DNA of 64,000 bases, taken from contig WTXG01000031.1 of NCBI GenBank assembly GCA_022496185.1, forward strand, positions 186,001 to 250,000, read 5' to 3'. This DNA is from Multifurca ochricompacta (lineage: Eukaryota > Basidiomycota > Agaricomycetes > Russulales > Russulaceae). The notes under the pieces were generated by a model, which saw only the letters and a list, made by a program, of their open reading frames with translations, had not been told where the DNA came from and did not search any database. Both the position numbers and the translations under genes were made by a program. Below are positions 12,184-23,223 of the stretch, piece after piece (the first letter of the stretch is position 1; the number at the start of each line of letters is the position of its first letter).

Positions 12184-14456
12184 CTAGCATGAATAAATCA
12201 GAGGAATATAATATATTAATGAGACATACCAGTCAAGCTTGATGAGGGAAAAGGCAGTATCAGTGGGTCCTCCAGCATCTTGAGAGGACCCCTTACTCAA
12301 GTGATAATAGTATTGCAATTGGTTGATTATTCGTTCCCAACGTTCGCCATCAACTCTTTTTGTAATGCCAACCCATTCTCGCACCTTTCTGCCCCAAGGA
12401 TCTTCAATAAAACCGGGTCCCTTGACACCATCCCTGAACAACGTTAGCCCTCGCTCAACTGCAGCTGTTACCAATGCCAGTGCTCCAATTTGAGGGCCAT
12501 AATCGATTGGTGATTTTTCTATCCTTTGAAGGTGTTTTGCATATACTTTCATGATTAACTCTGAACAAAACGCTGCACATGAACCCTGTTGGCAATTTTA
12601 GACAGTTATAGTACATCATAATATAACTTACCTTGAAATCTGGGTACTGGTAAATAAAGCAAAAGCCTTCAAGAGCAGACCCAGCAAATTTTGCGAACTC
12701 TTCCGAAGAAGCAAAGTCATAGCATGCGTCGTTGTCCCATAGATCCAAGATAACCTTGTAGCCCGCCTTTCCAATGTCGCTGCGCCAGTTATTGAGTACA
12801 TTATCAATCTGAAAGTCATAAGATCAATACTCAGTAAGGAAAAATGATGGACATACCACGCCTAGTGTGATTGCATTTCCTTGGGCCCAAGTGGTATGTC
12901 TGGATATACAAGACACCATATATCTTTAATAATGCCCTCCACACGATTGTTTGCACCAAATGGGTCTTCTATGGACCCTGCCCACATTATCAAAGTTGGA
13001 ACGAATGTTTTTCGCCACGCGCGCCTATGAGCTGAACCATGTGGAAATGGTAGGTCTGTAACCAAGTACCTCCTTCGGGGACGCTTGGGATTGGCATCTT
13101 GCAAGTTGTCTTCCGTGCCCACAGCTACATTAGTTAACATGATCCCCATCTGTACATCGATGAGCGATCTGTGTAAGTTAAAAAAATATAAAGTGATACC
13201 TGTGCTGTAGTCCGTGTGTTCTGGCGACCATGCTGACATACTGGGATGCTTGGGATGTGTCATTGTCTTCATGGATCCCACTAACTCCTGTACTAGGTAG
13301 TTTGACCCAGATGCCATGATAGCGCTTTTCATGCTGGTGCTAGTGGGGACTTCTATATATGATCAGATAGTGATAATTGATCGCAAATAGAGTGACTTAC
13401 GAGTTTCACTCCTTCTTTCCCAGTTAACATGGAGCCCTGTGGAATCAATCTTGCTGCGCTTGGGATCTCTCTGGCCATGATAGGACTCCCTGGTAATCGT
13501 GTAAGAATGAACTGTGTATCCCAGATATACTCTTACTGCAGCTCCTTTCCTTGCGCTCGTCGATTGACCCCATGACTGTGGAGTTTACGACACGCGCCTT
13601 TGCAACTTCACTCCGCAACTGGCCCGCACTAGATGACTTCTTCTTTGTACGACGTGACTCCTATGATGTGTGGCATTGTCAGTGGCGTTGGTGGAATCAG
13701 TCATGTGAGAATCGGAAATTAATATTACCATTCTCACACTCTGTTTTCCTTTTCCTTTGCGCGCTGCTGCCTTGGCTCTTCCTCCTCTTCCTCCTCTTCC
13801 AGATCACTGAAACAAATGGAGATAAATTCGTTATTGTTGTCATCGTTGTCAGCATGATCTGTTTGATCTCTGCCTGCATTAATATTTGGGACTGGCTCAG
13901 TGTCTGTAAATGAAGCGGGTGACACAGTTGGTGGATAGGATTGTGCTCGTGCACTGCTGTCCTCACTACCACTGTCCTGTAATTCACTTTCAGATTCAAG
14001 GTTGGATGGTCCACTGTCATAATTGATCAGAATTAGAATGTGTGCTCCGTAATAAATTGACAGAAATACATACTCTTCTTGGCCGTGCACCTCTTCTTGG
14101 CCATGCTCAACTTCTTCAATCACATCGCATAGACTTGGATTGTCTGCAGTAACTGCCATTCTGATAGAATGGGCCATCTGTAAGGGATAATATTCAGCAC
14201 TCGGGGCCAGATCAGGTCTTGCAGCATGTTTTTGTGCTGAGAATTCAGCAAGCTGAATTCTGTCCTCTATGTTAGCAATACGATTGACCACTGCTCGATG
14301 CTGGGTGGCTTCCATCTCTCTTGCAGTGGCTTCCTCTCCTTTTGATTTAGCTTTGTCTTCAGCTACCTGCCTTGAGGTGCGGCGCTTCTGCTGAGAATTG
14401 ACAATAATGTGCCCTGGGTGTGCCTTCGCATTGGCCTTGCGTGTTGTGATCGGCAT
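12184..14456 (-). pseudogene. DUF6532-domain protein gene, frameshifted
   Basis: Starts at 14456 with MPITTRKANAKAHPG, a basic N-terminus followed by a coiled-coil-like Glu/Ala/Gln-rich part and an acidic tract (SDLEEEEEEEEP). An intron starts after GQEE (GTATGT). Later exons give SRRTKKKSSSAGQLR, then SMKSAIMASGSNYLVQEL, and the DUF6532 core: HRRAWRKTFVPTLIMWAGS, IEDPFGANNRVEGI, GSCAAFCSELIMKVYAKHL, ALALVTAAVERGLTLF. Between IPLGP and the expected GNAITLGV (about 12890) the frame is off by one, and the exon beginning near 13170 does not join in phase, so the gene is probably dead. No catalytic motif is evident. The family is expanded in Agaricomycetes and its role is unknown to me. Exon limits are approximate. 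Confidence 0.6.
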
Positions 14457-14881
14457 TATGGAGGAATGAGAATGAAGATGATTTACAGAATCAATATTCG
14501 ATCTTGGGATAAGAGGGGGATGAGTTCAAGGATTTGAACGGCGTGAACTCCCCCCCCCTTCTTTTTATGGGCTTATATATCCTTCATGATTATCTCCCTG
14601 ATTTCTAATATTTGTGCTGCCCCATTTTTCTTAGATAGATGTCCAGTGATACATGTAATCTCCTACCATAGCCTAATTCCAATAACGTCTGGCATCCTTG
14701 ATGGCGACCTAGCCTAGTGAGGATCACATTCCTGTTGAGCGGCCGGATAGTTGAGGACCGGACGGCCAGACACCTGATAAGATAATCTGAAGTGCGTCCA
14801 AACTGATTTTGACCGCAACAACTGAATAGATAGCTAAAATCCTTTTTACAGCTGCATTTATCAATTCCCTCAACCCATATG
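14457..14881. promoter_or_regulatory. Divergent intergenic region of the Plavaka element
   Basis: 425 bp between the starts of the two element genes, so it should contain both promoters. A C-rich then T-rich stretch lies near 14550-14568. No firm TATA box or operator was identified. Confidence 0.35.
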
Positions 14882-17800
14882 ATGTGGCATTCTCATAGAC
14901 TCCCGTGCGTGTACTCAGGTTGTCCTGTCACTTTCAAGAGTCAACACGGCCGCACGTACCACATGCGTCGATTCATGCAAACTCCAATGCCCATTCAGAT
15001 ACAGGGCCAAGACAGGATCTCTCCAGCATGACCCCTCTGCATCAAAATGGGCTGGATTACCAAGATGTACCACCATATTCTAGTTCAGGCCCAAGCAGAA
15101 AACGGATTGAGCATGCTTATCTCACTGGTAAGTTTCTATCTCAATGCACTTCTCATTAGCTTCTGATATATGTAATTGTTTTATATTTTAAGCTGTTCCC
15201 TGTGACTTGGATGGGAACTTCCTACCGCCTGGCAGCATACGACAGGAAAGAACGCAAAGACCAAATGCAGACTGGTCACCCTTTGACAATCAGACTCAGT
15301 TTATGATTGCAGATCTTCTATATCGCCGCGTTGAAATGTCAGCATCCAATATAGACTTACTCATGAAATTATGGCTTGCATCCCTGGAAGATTCTGGCCT
15401 TGACACATCTGAGCCATTTAAGTGTCATCAAGACCTATATGCAAAGATTGATTCCTCACCGCTTGGTGATGTTCCTTGGCAATGCTTCATTACAGGCTTC
15501 TCTGAAGATCTTCGTGTGCCAGTGGATGCCCCGAGCTGGAAGCAGACATCGTATGAGGTTTGGTATCGTGACCCAGACCTTGCCATATCAGCAATGTTGG
15601 ACAATCCTGACTTCGAAGGACACTTTGACATGTGCCCTTATATGGAACTGGATGAGCATGGTCAGCGTTGCTGGGGGGATATTATGTCGGCCAACGTTTC
15701 TTGGAAACATTGTGTGAATATATTCAATTATCTTAAGATATAAACTAAAATAACTGATAAGATCATACAGGACGAGATCTTTGCATCCAACGCTGATGCC
15801 TTCGGGGCTATGTACTGCCCTATTATTTTAGGGAGCGACAAAACTACTGTGTCTGTCGCCACAGGACACGTCGAGTATCATCCACTATACCTTTCAATTG
15901 GCAACATCCACAATACTGTTCGTCGTGGCATCGCAATGCCGTTGTACCCATAGCATTTCTAGCCATTCCAAAGAGTGAGCCACTTCTTAATTATATTCAA
16001 ATTTATTGATTAATAGATCTAGGTGATCGCAGATATGATGATGACCCAGAGTTTCGAAAATTCAAGCGCCAGCTCTATCATGCGTCATTATCCGCCATAC
16101 TCAAGACACTCCTACCAGGGATGACAAAGCCAGCCATCCGACGATGCCCTGATGGACATTACAGGCGTATAATTTACGATCTTATCGCATTTATCGCTGA
16201 TTACCCTGAACAAGTGATGCTAACTGGAATTGTTCAAGGCTGGTGTCCAAAGTAAGTCTTAGATCGGATCCTCCCAATCTTACAGCACACAGCTAACAAC
16301 ACAACAGATGTATCACTTTTCCGATTTTTCCAGACAACTTGGAAATGCCAACCATACCACGCACACGTGCATTGACAGAGGAACTTGCTGACTTCTTAGA
16401 CTCAAAGACTTTGTGGAATCAATATGGCATAGATGACGACATCATAGTGCGTTAACTTATCATGACATTTAATTAATTTCGCTTAATTCGACAATTTTAA
16501 TTTTAAAGCCATTTACAAATGATTTCCCCCGCGCAGATATTCACCGATGCTATCACCAGATCTCTTGCATCAAGTTATCAAAGGAATGTTCAAAGATCAT
16601 TTGGTTACTTGGGTTGGCGAATATTTATTGCGGGAGCATGGGGAGAGCAAATCACGCAAGATCCTTGATGAAATAGACCGTCGGTGCGTCAAAGAATTAT
16701 TACTTGTAAGTTGTCTGTCTTATGGTAGTTGTGATCAAGTATTGCAGCTGTTCCGGCATTCTCAGGCCTTCGCCGCTTTCCTCAAGGTCGTCGCTTCAAG
16801 CAGTGGACTGGTGATGACACAAAGGCACTGATGAAGGTATGTGATTCTTACAAGAAGAGATCTCATGCTGTTTGCCAACATCAAGGCAGGTATATTTACC
16901 TTCGATAGTTGGATTTGTGCCAAATGAAATGGTCACATGCATCGCCACTTCCCTTGATGTTTATTACCTTGTGCATCGTCAAAATATCAATGAAGACTCT
17001 CTAAAGAACCTAGATCTAGCATTGATAAAATTCATAGATCTACGTGAAATATTTCGCATTACTGGCGTCCATACAGCTGGGTTTTCCCTCCCACGACAAC
17101 ATGCTCTGGTTCACTATCACTCACTGATTGAACACTTTGGCGCACCTGGTGGTTTATGTTCATCCATTACTGAATCACGCCACATCTCAGCAGTCAAAAA
17201 GCCATGGAGGCGTTCCAATCGATATCATGCCTTGGGTCAGATGCTTATGACTAACCAGCGTCTTGATAAACTATCAGCTATGGGTTCTGACTTTGTGGCC
17301 GCAGTATGCTGCCTGCGGCCACATCCCACCTCAAAATATCTCTTATATCTACCAGCCAAACAATGATACATCAAGAGAAGATGATGATGAGAGCATGATG
17401 AAAATGGAGGGGCTGTGGACGAAAAAAATGTGCTTGGCCATGTCGTCCTTGCACGCTGCCAGGTGAGTTATACTTCCCTGCATTACTTCACAATCTTCAT
17501 TCCAATTAGCCCGCAGGTATCCACAATCACTGGAAGAGCTTTCAAATGTAGTGAACGAACCAAATCTTCCCTACCTCACTCAATTATTTCTTTTGGATCA
17601 GCTCCACCTCAATGATACAAGCCTCCCTCCTATTACCAGCAAGATCTCTGTCTTTCATTCTGCTGTGGCAACTTTCTTTGCACCAAGTGACCCAAGTGGT
17701 ATCTATGGTATGCGACATGAGCGTGTCCACTCGACGCCATCATGGCAAGGAAAAGGACCCAGACGTGATTGTGCCTTCGTTGTTGAAGATGAGGCAAAGC

Positions 17801-18138
17801 CTGGCATGCAAGGGCTCAATATTGTGCGTGTTCAGCTCATGTTCTCATTCAAGTACAACAATATCGAATATCCATGCTCTTTGGTGGACTGGTTTACAAG
17901 GGTCTCAATAGATAATACTACTGGTATGTGGGTAGTACAGCTTGACATAGAAGGGGGCAGACAACGCAAGGCTGTTGTGCATCTGGATGCATTCTTACGA
18001 GCAGCGCATCTTATCCCAGTTTATGATAGTAATCCATTACCATTACACAGGCTCACAGACTCATACTCTCTAGACACATTCAAATTGTTCTATGTCAATA
18101 AGTACATTGATCATCATGCACATGAGATTGCATTTTAA
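14882..18138 (+). pseudogene. Plavaka (KDZ/CACTA-related) transposase, frameshifted
   Basis: Nearly full-length cut-and-paste transposase. The N-terminus has a C2H2 finger (PCVYSGCPVTFKSQHGRTYH). Then come GNFLPPGSIRQER, DWSPFDNQTQFMIADLLYRR, a block with MLDNPDFEGHFD, PIILGSDKTTVSVATGH, HPLYLSIGNIHN, DDDPEFRKFKRQLYHAS, QGWCPK, PFTNDFPRADIH, LLHQVIKGMFKDHLVTWV, GFSLPRQHALVHYHSLIEHF, GGLCSSITESRHI and ALGQMLMTNQRLDKL. GT-AG introns can be placed at about 15129-15192, 15720-15770, 16837-16888 and elsewhere. At least four single-step frame breaks remain (about 14963 in the zinc finger, 15931, 16539, 17308), so it is inactive. The C-terminal domain (17515-18138) is open. Confidence 0.78.
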
Positions 18139-18245
18139 TCAGTACTGTAGCTTTCCATATACTGTATGTTGAACCAGAATACTGGTGCAGAGATATCGGG
18201 ATAGCGGTCCGACATAATTGTGATCACGCTTAGATAGCACAATGT

Positions 18246-18290
18246 GATGAGATCAAAAACGCGTTCACAATTAATTAGATATACATTTAA
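18246..18290 (+). repeat. Single copy of the AACGCGTTCACAATTAATTAG repeat unit
   Basis: Just after the Plavaka transposase lies one copy of the unit that is tandemly repeated 12 times near 34.9-35.6 kb: GATCAAAAACGCGTTCAC followed by AATTAATTAGATA. A reverse-strand copy lies at about 19335-19385. Its place next to the transposase suggests it is, or came from, a transposon end. Confidence 0.6.
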
Positions 18291-18917
18291 GATCGGGCAT
18301 GTGATCAAGTCACATCATTAACGAGATAACGCGCTCGTTTAATTTAGCCGAAATAGTACATATAAAAGCCACTGTATAGCTGCTATAATAAAAGCGGTTG
18401 CTATTGCTCTATTGAATGCATCTAAGTCTATCTACAGGGTGAGATAGATAGTAATAGTATAGCATCTAAGTCCAAGCCTGTACCAAGCCTGTTCCACACC
18501 ATATATAGTGTGAGAGACTATAAAGCAAATGGCTCGGTCTTTGCCAGTGTGCGCCGCCACTGTGATGGCCCACGCCTGGTAGAAGACTATATAAGTGACT
18601 AGTACCTATAAAGCAAATAGCTGCAGTGAAAGAATCAGTAAATACTATAGCTACAAGTGAGAGCAGTACTAACCTCGGTCTTTGTGGTAGAAAACTGAGG
18701 TTGTAAACTATGCAGTAGTCTACCTTATTAGAATACGCTATTGGAAAGTGTACGCGTATGATAGTCAGTCCGGCCCGCATCTCCGTGTCAATTCATGCTG
18801 CATGCGTGCTGCTATTCCCACATATAGTAAATACAATCTGGCGCCCTAGCCATTCTAGTCATTCTAGTCTATCTAGTCGCGCTAGCAAATGTCATTTTCC
18901 TGATGATGTACATCACA

Positions 18918-19440
18918 TGTGGAACAGGCTTGTACTAGATACTACATTACTACTAGTTATCTCATTTAATGATATGATCTGATCACATGTCAGATCTTAG
19001 ATGAATGTGTTTTTGAATTGTGTTATCTACACATGATCATAATCATGTCAAACTGCTATCCAGAACCTCTGTACACAACTCCAATGCAATAAAATTGCCC
19101 TTTGTTGTTGGATTTGTGGAACAGGCATAGTGCAACTTGTACTAGATACTACATTACTACTAGCTATTTCACCTTGTTTAGACTTAGAGGCTTAGATGCA
19201 GTCAATAATGCAATAGCAATTGCTTTATCTATAGCAGATTCAATGTACTATATCAGCTACTAAATTAAATGAATGTGTTAAATGCATTATCTTGTTATCT
19301 CATTTAATAATGTGATTTGATCACATGTCAGATCTTAGATGTACATCCTAAGTATCTAATTAATTGTGAACATGTTTTTGACTTATGTAATCATGTTGAA
19401 CCACTATCCTGGAACTTCTGTACTGCTATCTTGGTTCAAT
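18918..19440. repeat. Diverged direct duplication in the Plavaka 3' flank
   Basis: Two related segments, about 18918-19090 and 19123-19440. Both contain GTGGAACAGGC, TTGTACTAGATACTACATTA, CTACTAG, ATCTCATTTAAT and TGATCACATGTCAGATCTTA. They differ by many substitutions and by inserted sequence in the second copy. No coding potential. 18139-19500 otherwise holds no gene. Confidence 0.6.
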
Positions 19441-19515
19441 AATATTTGCTATTGTTTACTTTACATCACATGATTCAGCACAACATGCTGGGTGAATTGC
19501 ATTCACTAGGTAATG

Positions 19516-20885
19516 TCACCAGGTGTCCAGAGCATGAACAATGGCAAGAAGTTCTTTGTCATGGATGTCATAGTTGTGTTCAGCATCCAGCATGGACTTG
19601 GAAAGGAAGGCAAGGGGGTGGTAGCAATTGAGTTCATCAGGTTGTTCAAGGATAGCACCAATGGCAAAGTCACTGGCATCAGTGATGACACAGAAGGCCT
19701 TAGTATGGTCAGGGAGGGCAAGGACAGGGGCAGTGGTGAAAGCATCTTTTAGGGTGGAAAAGGCAAGGTCATGGTTTGGGGTCCAGAGGAAAGGGGTGTC
19801 TTTCTTGGTGAGGTCATGGAGGGGGTGGGCAATAAGGGAGAAGTCTTTGATAAATTGTTGGTAGAAGTTACAGAATCCAAGGAAGGCTTGGAGTTGTTTC
19901 AGGGTGCATGGGGGAGGCCATTTTGTGATACCCTCTAATTTAGCAGGGTCCATCTGGATGCAGCCAGCTGTGATAACTAGGCTGAGGTAGTCAATGGTTG
20001 TTTGAGCAAAGGTACATTTTTCAGGCTTTAGGTATAAATCAAACTGTTGGAGGCACTGGATGTTACAAACCCTGCTGCATCATCTTGTTTCTTTTTCCTC
20101 CCACATGACCTGCTGTTTGGCCTTGCTTGTCCCTTGTTGATCACAATTATGTCTTCCTTTGTACCTGTTTATTCCTTATCTCTGACTCATGCTGTGCTTA
20201 TCTATGACTCATACATTACACAAGGACTCTTACATATTTTCCCACCAGACTCGCAACTATACTGGATTCATCTATGTATATTCTCACCTGGCCCACCTCT
20301 GTTCCGCCTCCCCTTTTAGTTATATTACAACTTTGTTGATACACCTGGTACAGTACTCCAATTTAGACTCCAATCCCTGTTATGTATATAAGGCCTGTGC
20401 AGATAGCCTGTATGCCTCAGACTTGACTTCTTAATTGACTTGGTGCATTACCTTCTGGGTGATCTCTAAGACCTGACCTCTGAATCATCTCAGTGCTTCT
20501 GGCACTTTTCTGCTCACCAGTACTAAGGGATTAGCTCCTTGGTATTGACTTGTCACTCAACTCTGTATGCTAGTAACACAGTGTACACTGATTTTGTAGT
20601 TCTGCTATGTGACTTAGTCACATGTCATGCTGAATGCCCACACCAGGCATTACACTGGAGGACTTGGTGGGTAAGTGTTCTGTGGTGTTCCATGGTGTCT
20701 GTGAATATCAAGATGTCATCCATGTAGATGACAACATGGTCAGTGGCAAGGAGATCTTCAAAGGCTCTATTCATGAAGGCTTGGAATGTGGCAGGAGAGT
20801 TGCAGAATCCAAAGAACATGACAAGGGGTTCAAAGAGACCTCAATTGGTCTTAAAGGCAGCTTTCCATTCATCACCTTCTGTGAC
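19516..20885 (-). pseudogene. Ty3/Gypsy pol fragment (reverse transcriptase and RNase H), split by a solo LTR
   Basis: Read on the minus strand from 20885: EGDEWKAAFKTN, a TGA stop, GLFEPLVMFFGFCNSPATFQ, then VVIYMDDILIFTD (intact YMDD catalytic loop). A solo LTR (20061-20654) follows, then DLYLKPEKCTFAQT, MDPAKLEGITKWPPP, FLGFCNFYQQFIKDFS and RNase H beginning VITDASDFAIGAIL through YDIHDKELLAIV. A third Gypsy lineage, distinct from families B and D below. Both ends are truncated; no protease or integrase is left. Confidence 0.8.
20061..20654 (+). mobile_element. Solo LTR (family E), 594 bp, target duplication CTGGA
   Basis: Begins TGTTACAAACC and ends CAGGCATTACA. It is flanked by CTGGA at 20056-20060 and 20655-20659, a 5-bp duplication. 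It interrupts the Gypsy pol frame exactly between HHRTLTHQVLQ and the continuation. A TATA box (GTATATAAGG, about 20387) gives the orientation. Confidence 0.85.
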
Positions 20886-21298
20886 ACTTTCTTGCTAGTA
20901 TTTTGCATTTTCTCTCTTTTTTGTCTTCTATGCCCCTCTCCTTCACTGTATACCTTATCAGATCCACTTATCTGATGACCATAGTCTGGACAAGGGATTC
21001 AACTCCCATGTCATCTGATTGATGATCTCATAGCTGATGTCATAGACCTTGTGATCCTAGTATGATCTCATAGTTGATGTCATGACCATTGTGACTTAGT
21101 ATGATATCATTTGTACAAGACTCTAGACTATGACCTCATAGTAGCTACATTGTATTTAAGGACTACAATAAATCCAAGGACAGACCAAGTCTGTTCTCCT
21201 TGTACCAATCAAAGGTCCTTAGGAAGTCCCTTCAGCCCTCTTCCAAGATGTGACTTGAGAGGGTTTGGCTCACCAGTAACTCCAGCAAAGGCTCTTGC
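20881..21298. other. Non-coding, possible truncated LTR
   Basis: The Gypsy pol homology stops at about 20880 and a new sequence begins with TGTGACACTTTC. A TATTTAAGG box sits near 21152. It could be a left LTR cut short by the Copia-A insertion at 21299. No second end was found, so this is a guess. Confidence 0.3.
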
Positions 21299-21809
21299 TG
21301 TTGAACACAGGACATGTTCGGTGATGCTTCAGGCATCAGGAGATTAGATTAGCTGCTTTGTGGATTAGATTAGATTCCGGAGTTTCGGACTTTTTATCAT
21401 ATCATTATTACTTTCTTTCTCACATTCCGCAGTAGCTGACTGATGTACCTTAGTAATGATGCACAAGCATGTGATTCCTTACTGGCCAATGGCCTTTATC
21501 CCTCTTGTTTATTGTTTGGACTTTGTCTGGCACTTGTGGACTTATTCCCAGTGCACAAACCATCCCTCCGATTGTATATAAGGGTGTCTGTTTCGTCTCT
21601 TCCACTTCAGAGTTTCTTCAACATTTGAAGTGTAAGTTCTACTATACTTTCTATCATACCTTTGACTAACCATCTCTTGTAGATACTTGTCTTTCTAGGT
21701 CAGTAGAATAGTAATATAGAGTTTCTTCAACATCTGAAGTATACTTGTCTTTCTAGCCTTACACGCTAACCACTACAGTCAGTATGCTGCACAGTATGCC
21801 TGTTTGACA
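21299..21809 (+). repeat. 5' LTR of Copia-A with internal intron and spliced duplicate
   Basis: 511 bp, TGTTGAACACAGG...TTTGACA. A TATATAAGGG box near 21575 is followed about 35 nt on by exon A (21609-21631). Then come intron 1 (21632-21682, GTAAGT...TTGACTAAC...TTGTAG), exon B (21683-21698, ATACTTGTCTTTCTAG), a linker (21699-21717), and a contiguous A+B copy (21718-21756) that equals the spliced product apart from one T/C. A 53-nt U5 follows. The linker plus A+B also fits a second GT-AG intron (GTCAGT...TTCTAG). Confidence 0.85.
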
Positions 21810-21823
21810 GGTTATGGGCCCTG
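21810..21823 (+). promoter_or_regulatory. Primer binding site, initiator-Met half-tRNA type
   Basis: Directly after the LTR: GGTTATGGGCCCTG. It is complementary, with one mismatch, to the anticodon arm of eukaryotic initiator tRNA-Met (…CAGGGCTCATAACC…), not to a tRNA 3' end. Drosophila copia and yeast Ty5 are known to use this half-tRNA primer. Confidence 0.7.
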
Positions 21824-22250
21824 AGCATGCTTTACTGACATTTACTTGATCAGTCCAACCCTTCTTCAAAGCTCACTGCTTTAAAGACTCAATCTTCCCA
21901 ATCACAGTCACAGTGAGCTTTGATTTCTTTCTTTTTGCCCTTAACTGTCCACAAGGTGGTGCGCTTTATGTGCCCACCTTGATCTGTCTGGCTAGTCCCT
22001 CAGGGGATTCTTGCAAGAGGTGACGAGGGACCCTAAGCAGGTGAAACACCTTGAGTTCCTCATGTGTGCTCTAAGTAAATATTATTCTTAGTTGTAGCTG
22101 GGTTTTTGTCCCATCCATAGTCTTAGTAGGCCACTTGCCCAGAAGGCTTGAGGCTATAGGTTCAGTCAATGCTTGGCTCGATCCGTAAGCCAGGTTTAGC
22201 GACCTGCAGGTAGAGTTTAGGGTCTAGAACAAGGCATGGGTAGTCACTCC
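21824..22250 (+). other. Copia-A leader, first part (non-coding)
   Basis: Untranslated sequence between the primer site and the Copia-1 insertion. It is repeated with high similarity at 60705-61139. It contains short complementary segments (AAAGCTCACTG / CAGTGAGCTTTG near 21876-21925) that could pair, as in a packaging or leader structure. No long reading frame. Confidence 0.6.
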
Positions 22251-23149
22251 TGTTAGAATACAGCCACGGCATGCAGCCACATTGATACCAGAGATGGCGG
22301 CCCGGGATTGATCACATTGAGTGTTACGTCCGGTGCGGGACGTTCCACACGACTTGTGTGACAGCGTTCGTTCGTAATCAGATAAGGGATCAATGAGACC
22401 CCTTGGAGTCTAGACGGGAAGAGTCAAAGTCGACAAGGCTGTACTTGAAGACGATGTTAAGCGGAAAGTACCAGAAGTACTGAGACAGTCGAGTCAAGCG
22501 TTCAAAGGGATGTCCAGAAGACAAGCACCGATGTATTCAATAAGTCGAGTCTGAAGTCTACAGTGTAGTTACAGCGGACTTATATACGTAAATCTAGTGG
22601 GCGTCTATAGATAAGATAACCGAGTCAGGTGGGCCCAAATATACGAAAGCGGACGGCGTAAAGCCTAGCTTCTGATAGGGTACTAAGTAAGTGTCCGATC
22701 CTAAGATAAGAAGATAAAGAGATAAGAAGGCAAACATGAACAAGTAATGTATCAACAGACGTAAACTGGATCACGGGGACGGAAGGAGAGCATGTGACGG
22801 ATCCCAGGACGGGGATGTGATCAAGAAGTGTAACTCGGGCGGTAACAAGGGATTCGCATTGGGGAGAGTAAAGAAAATGGGGTTGCTCGGCAGGGGTCGT
22901 AACATTGAGGCCGTTCTACACAATGCATGAGGTATCGTATCATGCAAATTTCTTACTATATTATAGGACTACCAGCGTAGTTAGTGTCCTCAGTCTTTCT
23001 GTTCCAAAGACTGAGGTCAGTATTATTTTCTTCGTAGCTACATTGCACTTTACTAATTCTTTGTGTAGCTACTCGCTTTTCTAGGTATTACCTAGCAATA
23101 TAGTCTTTCTGTTCCAAAGACTGAGCTACTCGCTTTTCTAGCTCTTACA
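22251..23149 (+). repeat. 5' LTR of Copia-1, with internal intron and spliced duplicate, interrupted
   Basis: TGTTAGAATACAG...CTCTTACA. Exon A 22992-23015 (AGTCTTTCTGTTCCAAAGAC plus TGAG), intron 1 23016-23068 (GTCAGT...TACTAAT...GTGTAG), exon B 23069-23084 (CTACTCGCTTTTCTAG), linker 23085-23101, intron-less A+B 23102-23141, U5 of 8 nt. A TATATTATA box lies about 35 nt before exon A. Exon A can fold as AGTCTTT/AAAGACT. Same layout as the unrelated Copia-A LTR. Confidence 0.88.
22322..22904 (-). mobile_element. Solo LTR (chromovirus family B), 583 bp, duplication TTGAG
   Basis: On the plus strand it runs TGTTACGTCC...GGTCGTAACA. It is flanked by TTGAG at 22317-22321 and 22905-22909, and interrupts the Copia-1 5' LTR. 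Minus-strand orientation follows from comparison with the B element at 38.2 kb. It has the same length as the copy at 33481-34063, with only about four differences noticed, so both are recent. Confidence 0.92.
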
Positions 23150-23165
23150 GATTATGAGACCTGAG
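23150..23165 (+). promoter_or_regulatory. Copia-1 primer binding site (half-tRNA type)
   Basis: GATTATGAGACCTGAG directly after the 5' LTR. It resembles the complement of the initiator-Met anticodon arm (GGTTATGAGCCCTG) with two mismatches, and it shares the trailing CTGAG with the Copia-A site. Confidence 0.55.
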
Positions 23166-23223
23166 TTTCTCTAAATTGAACCAGAATACATACCAGACAG
23201 AAAACCACCACGCACCATAAACA

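Larger units (their letters stand above)
12184..18138. mobile_element. Decayed Plavaka-type DNA transposon with accessory DUF6532 gene
   Basis: Two genes point away from each other: a DUF6532-type gene (minus, 14456 to about 12184) and a Plavaka transposase (plus, 14882-18138). The transposase is recognised with confidence. That the DUF6532 gene belongs to the same element is inferred from the tight divergent pairing and from both being frameshifted. I could not find terminal inverted repeats or a target duplication, so the limits given are only those of the genes. Confidence 0.6.
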
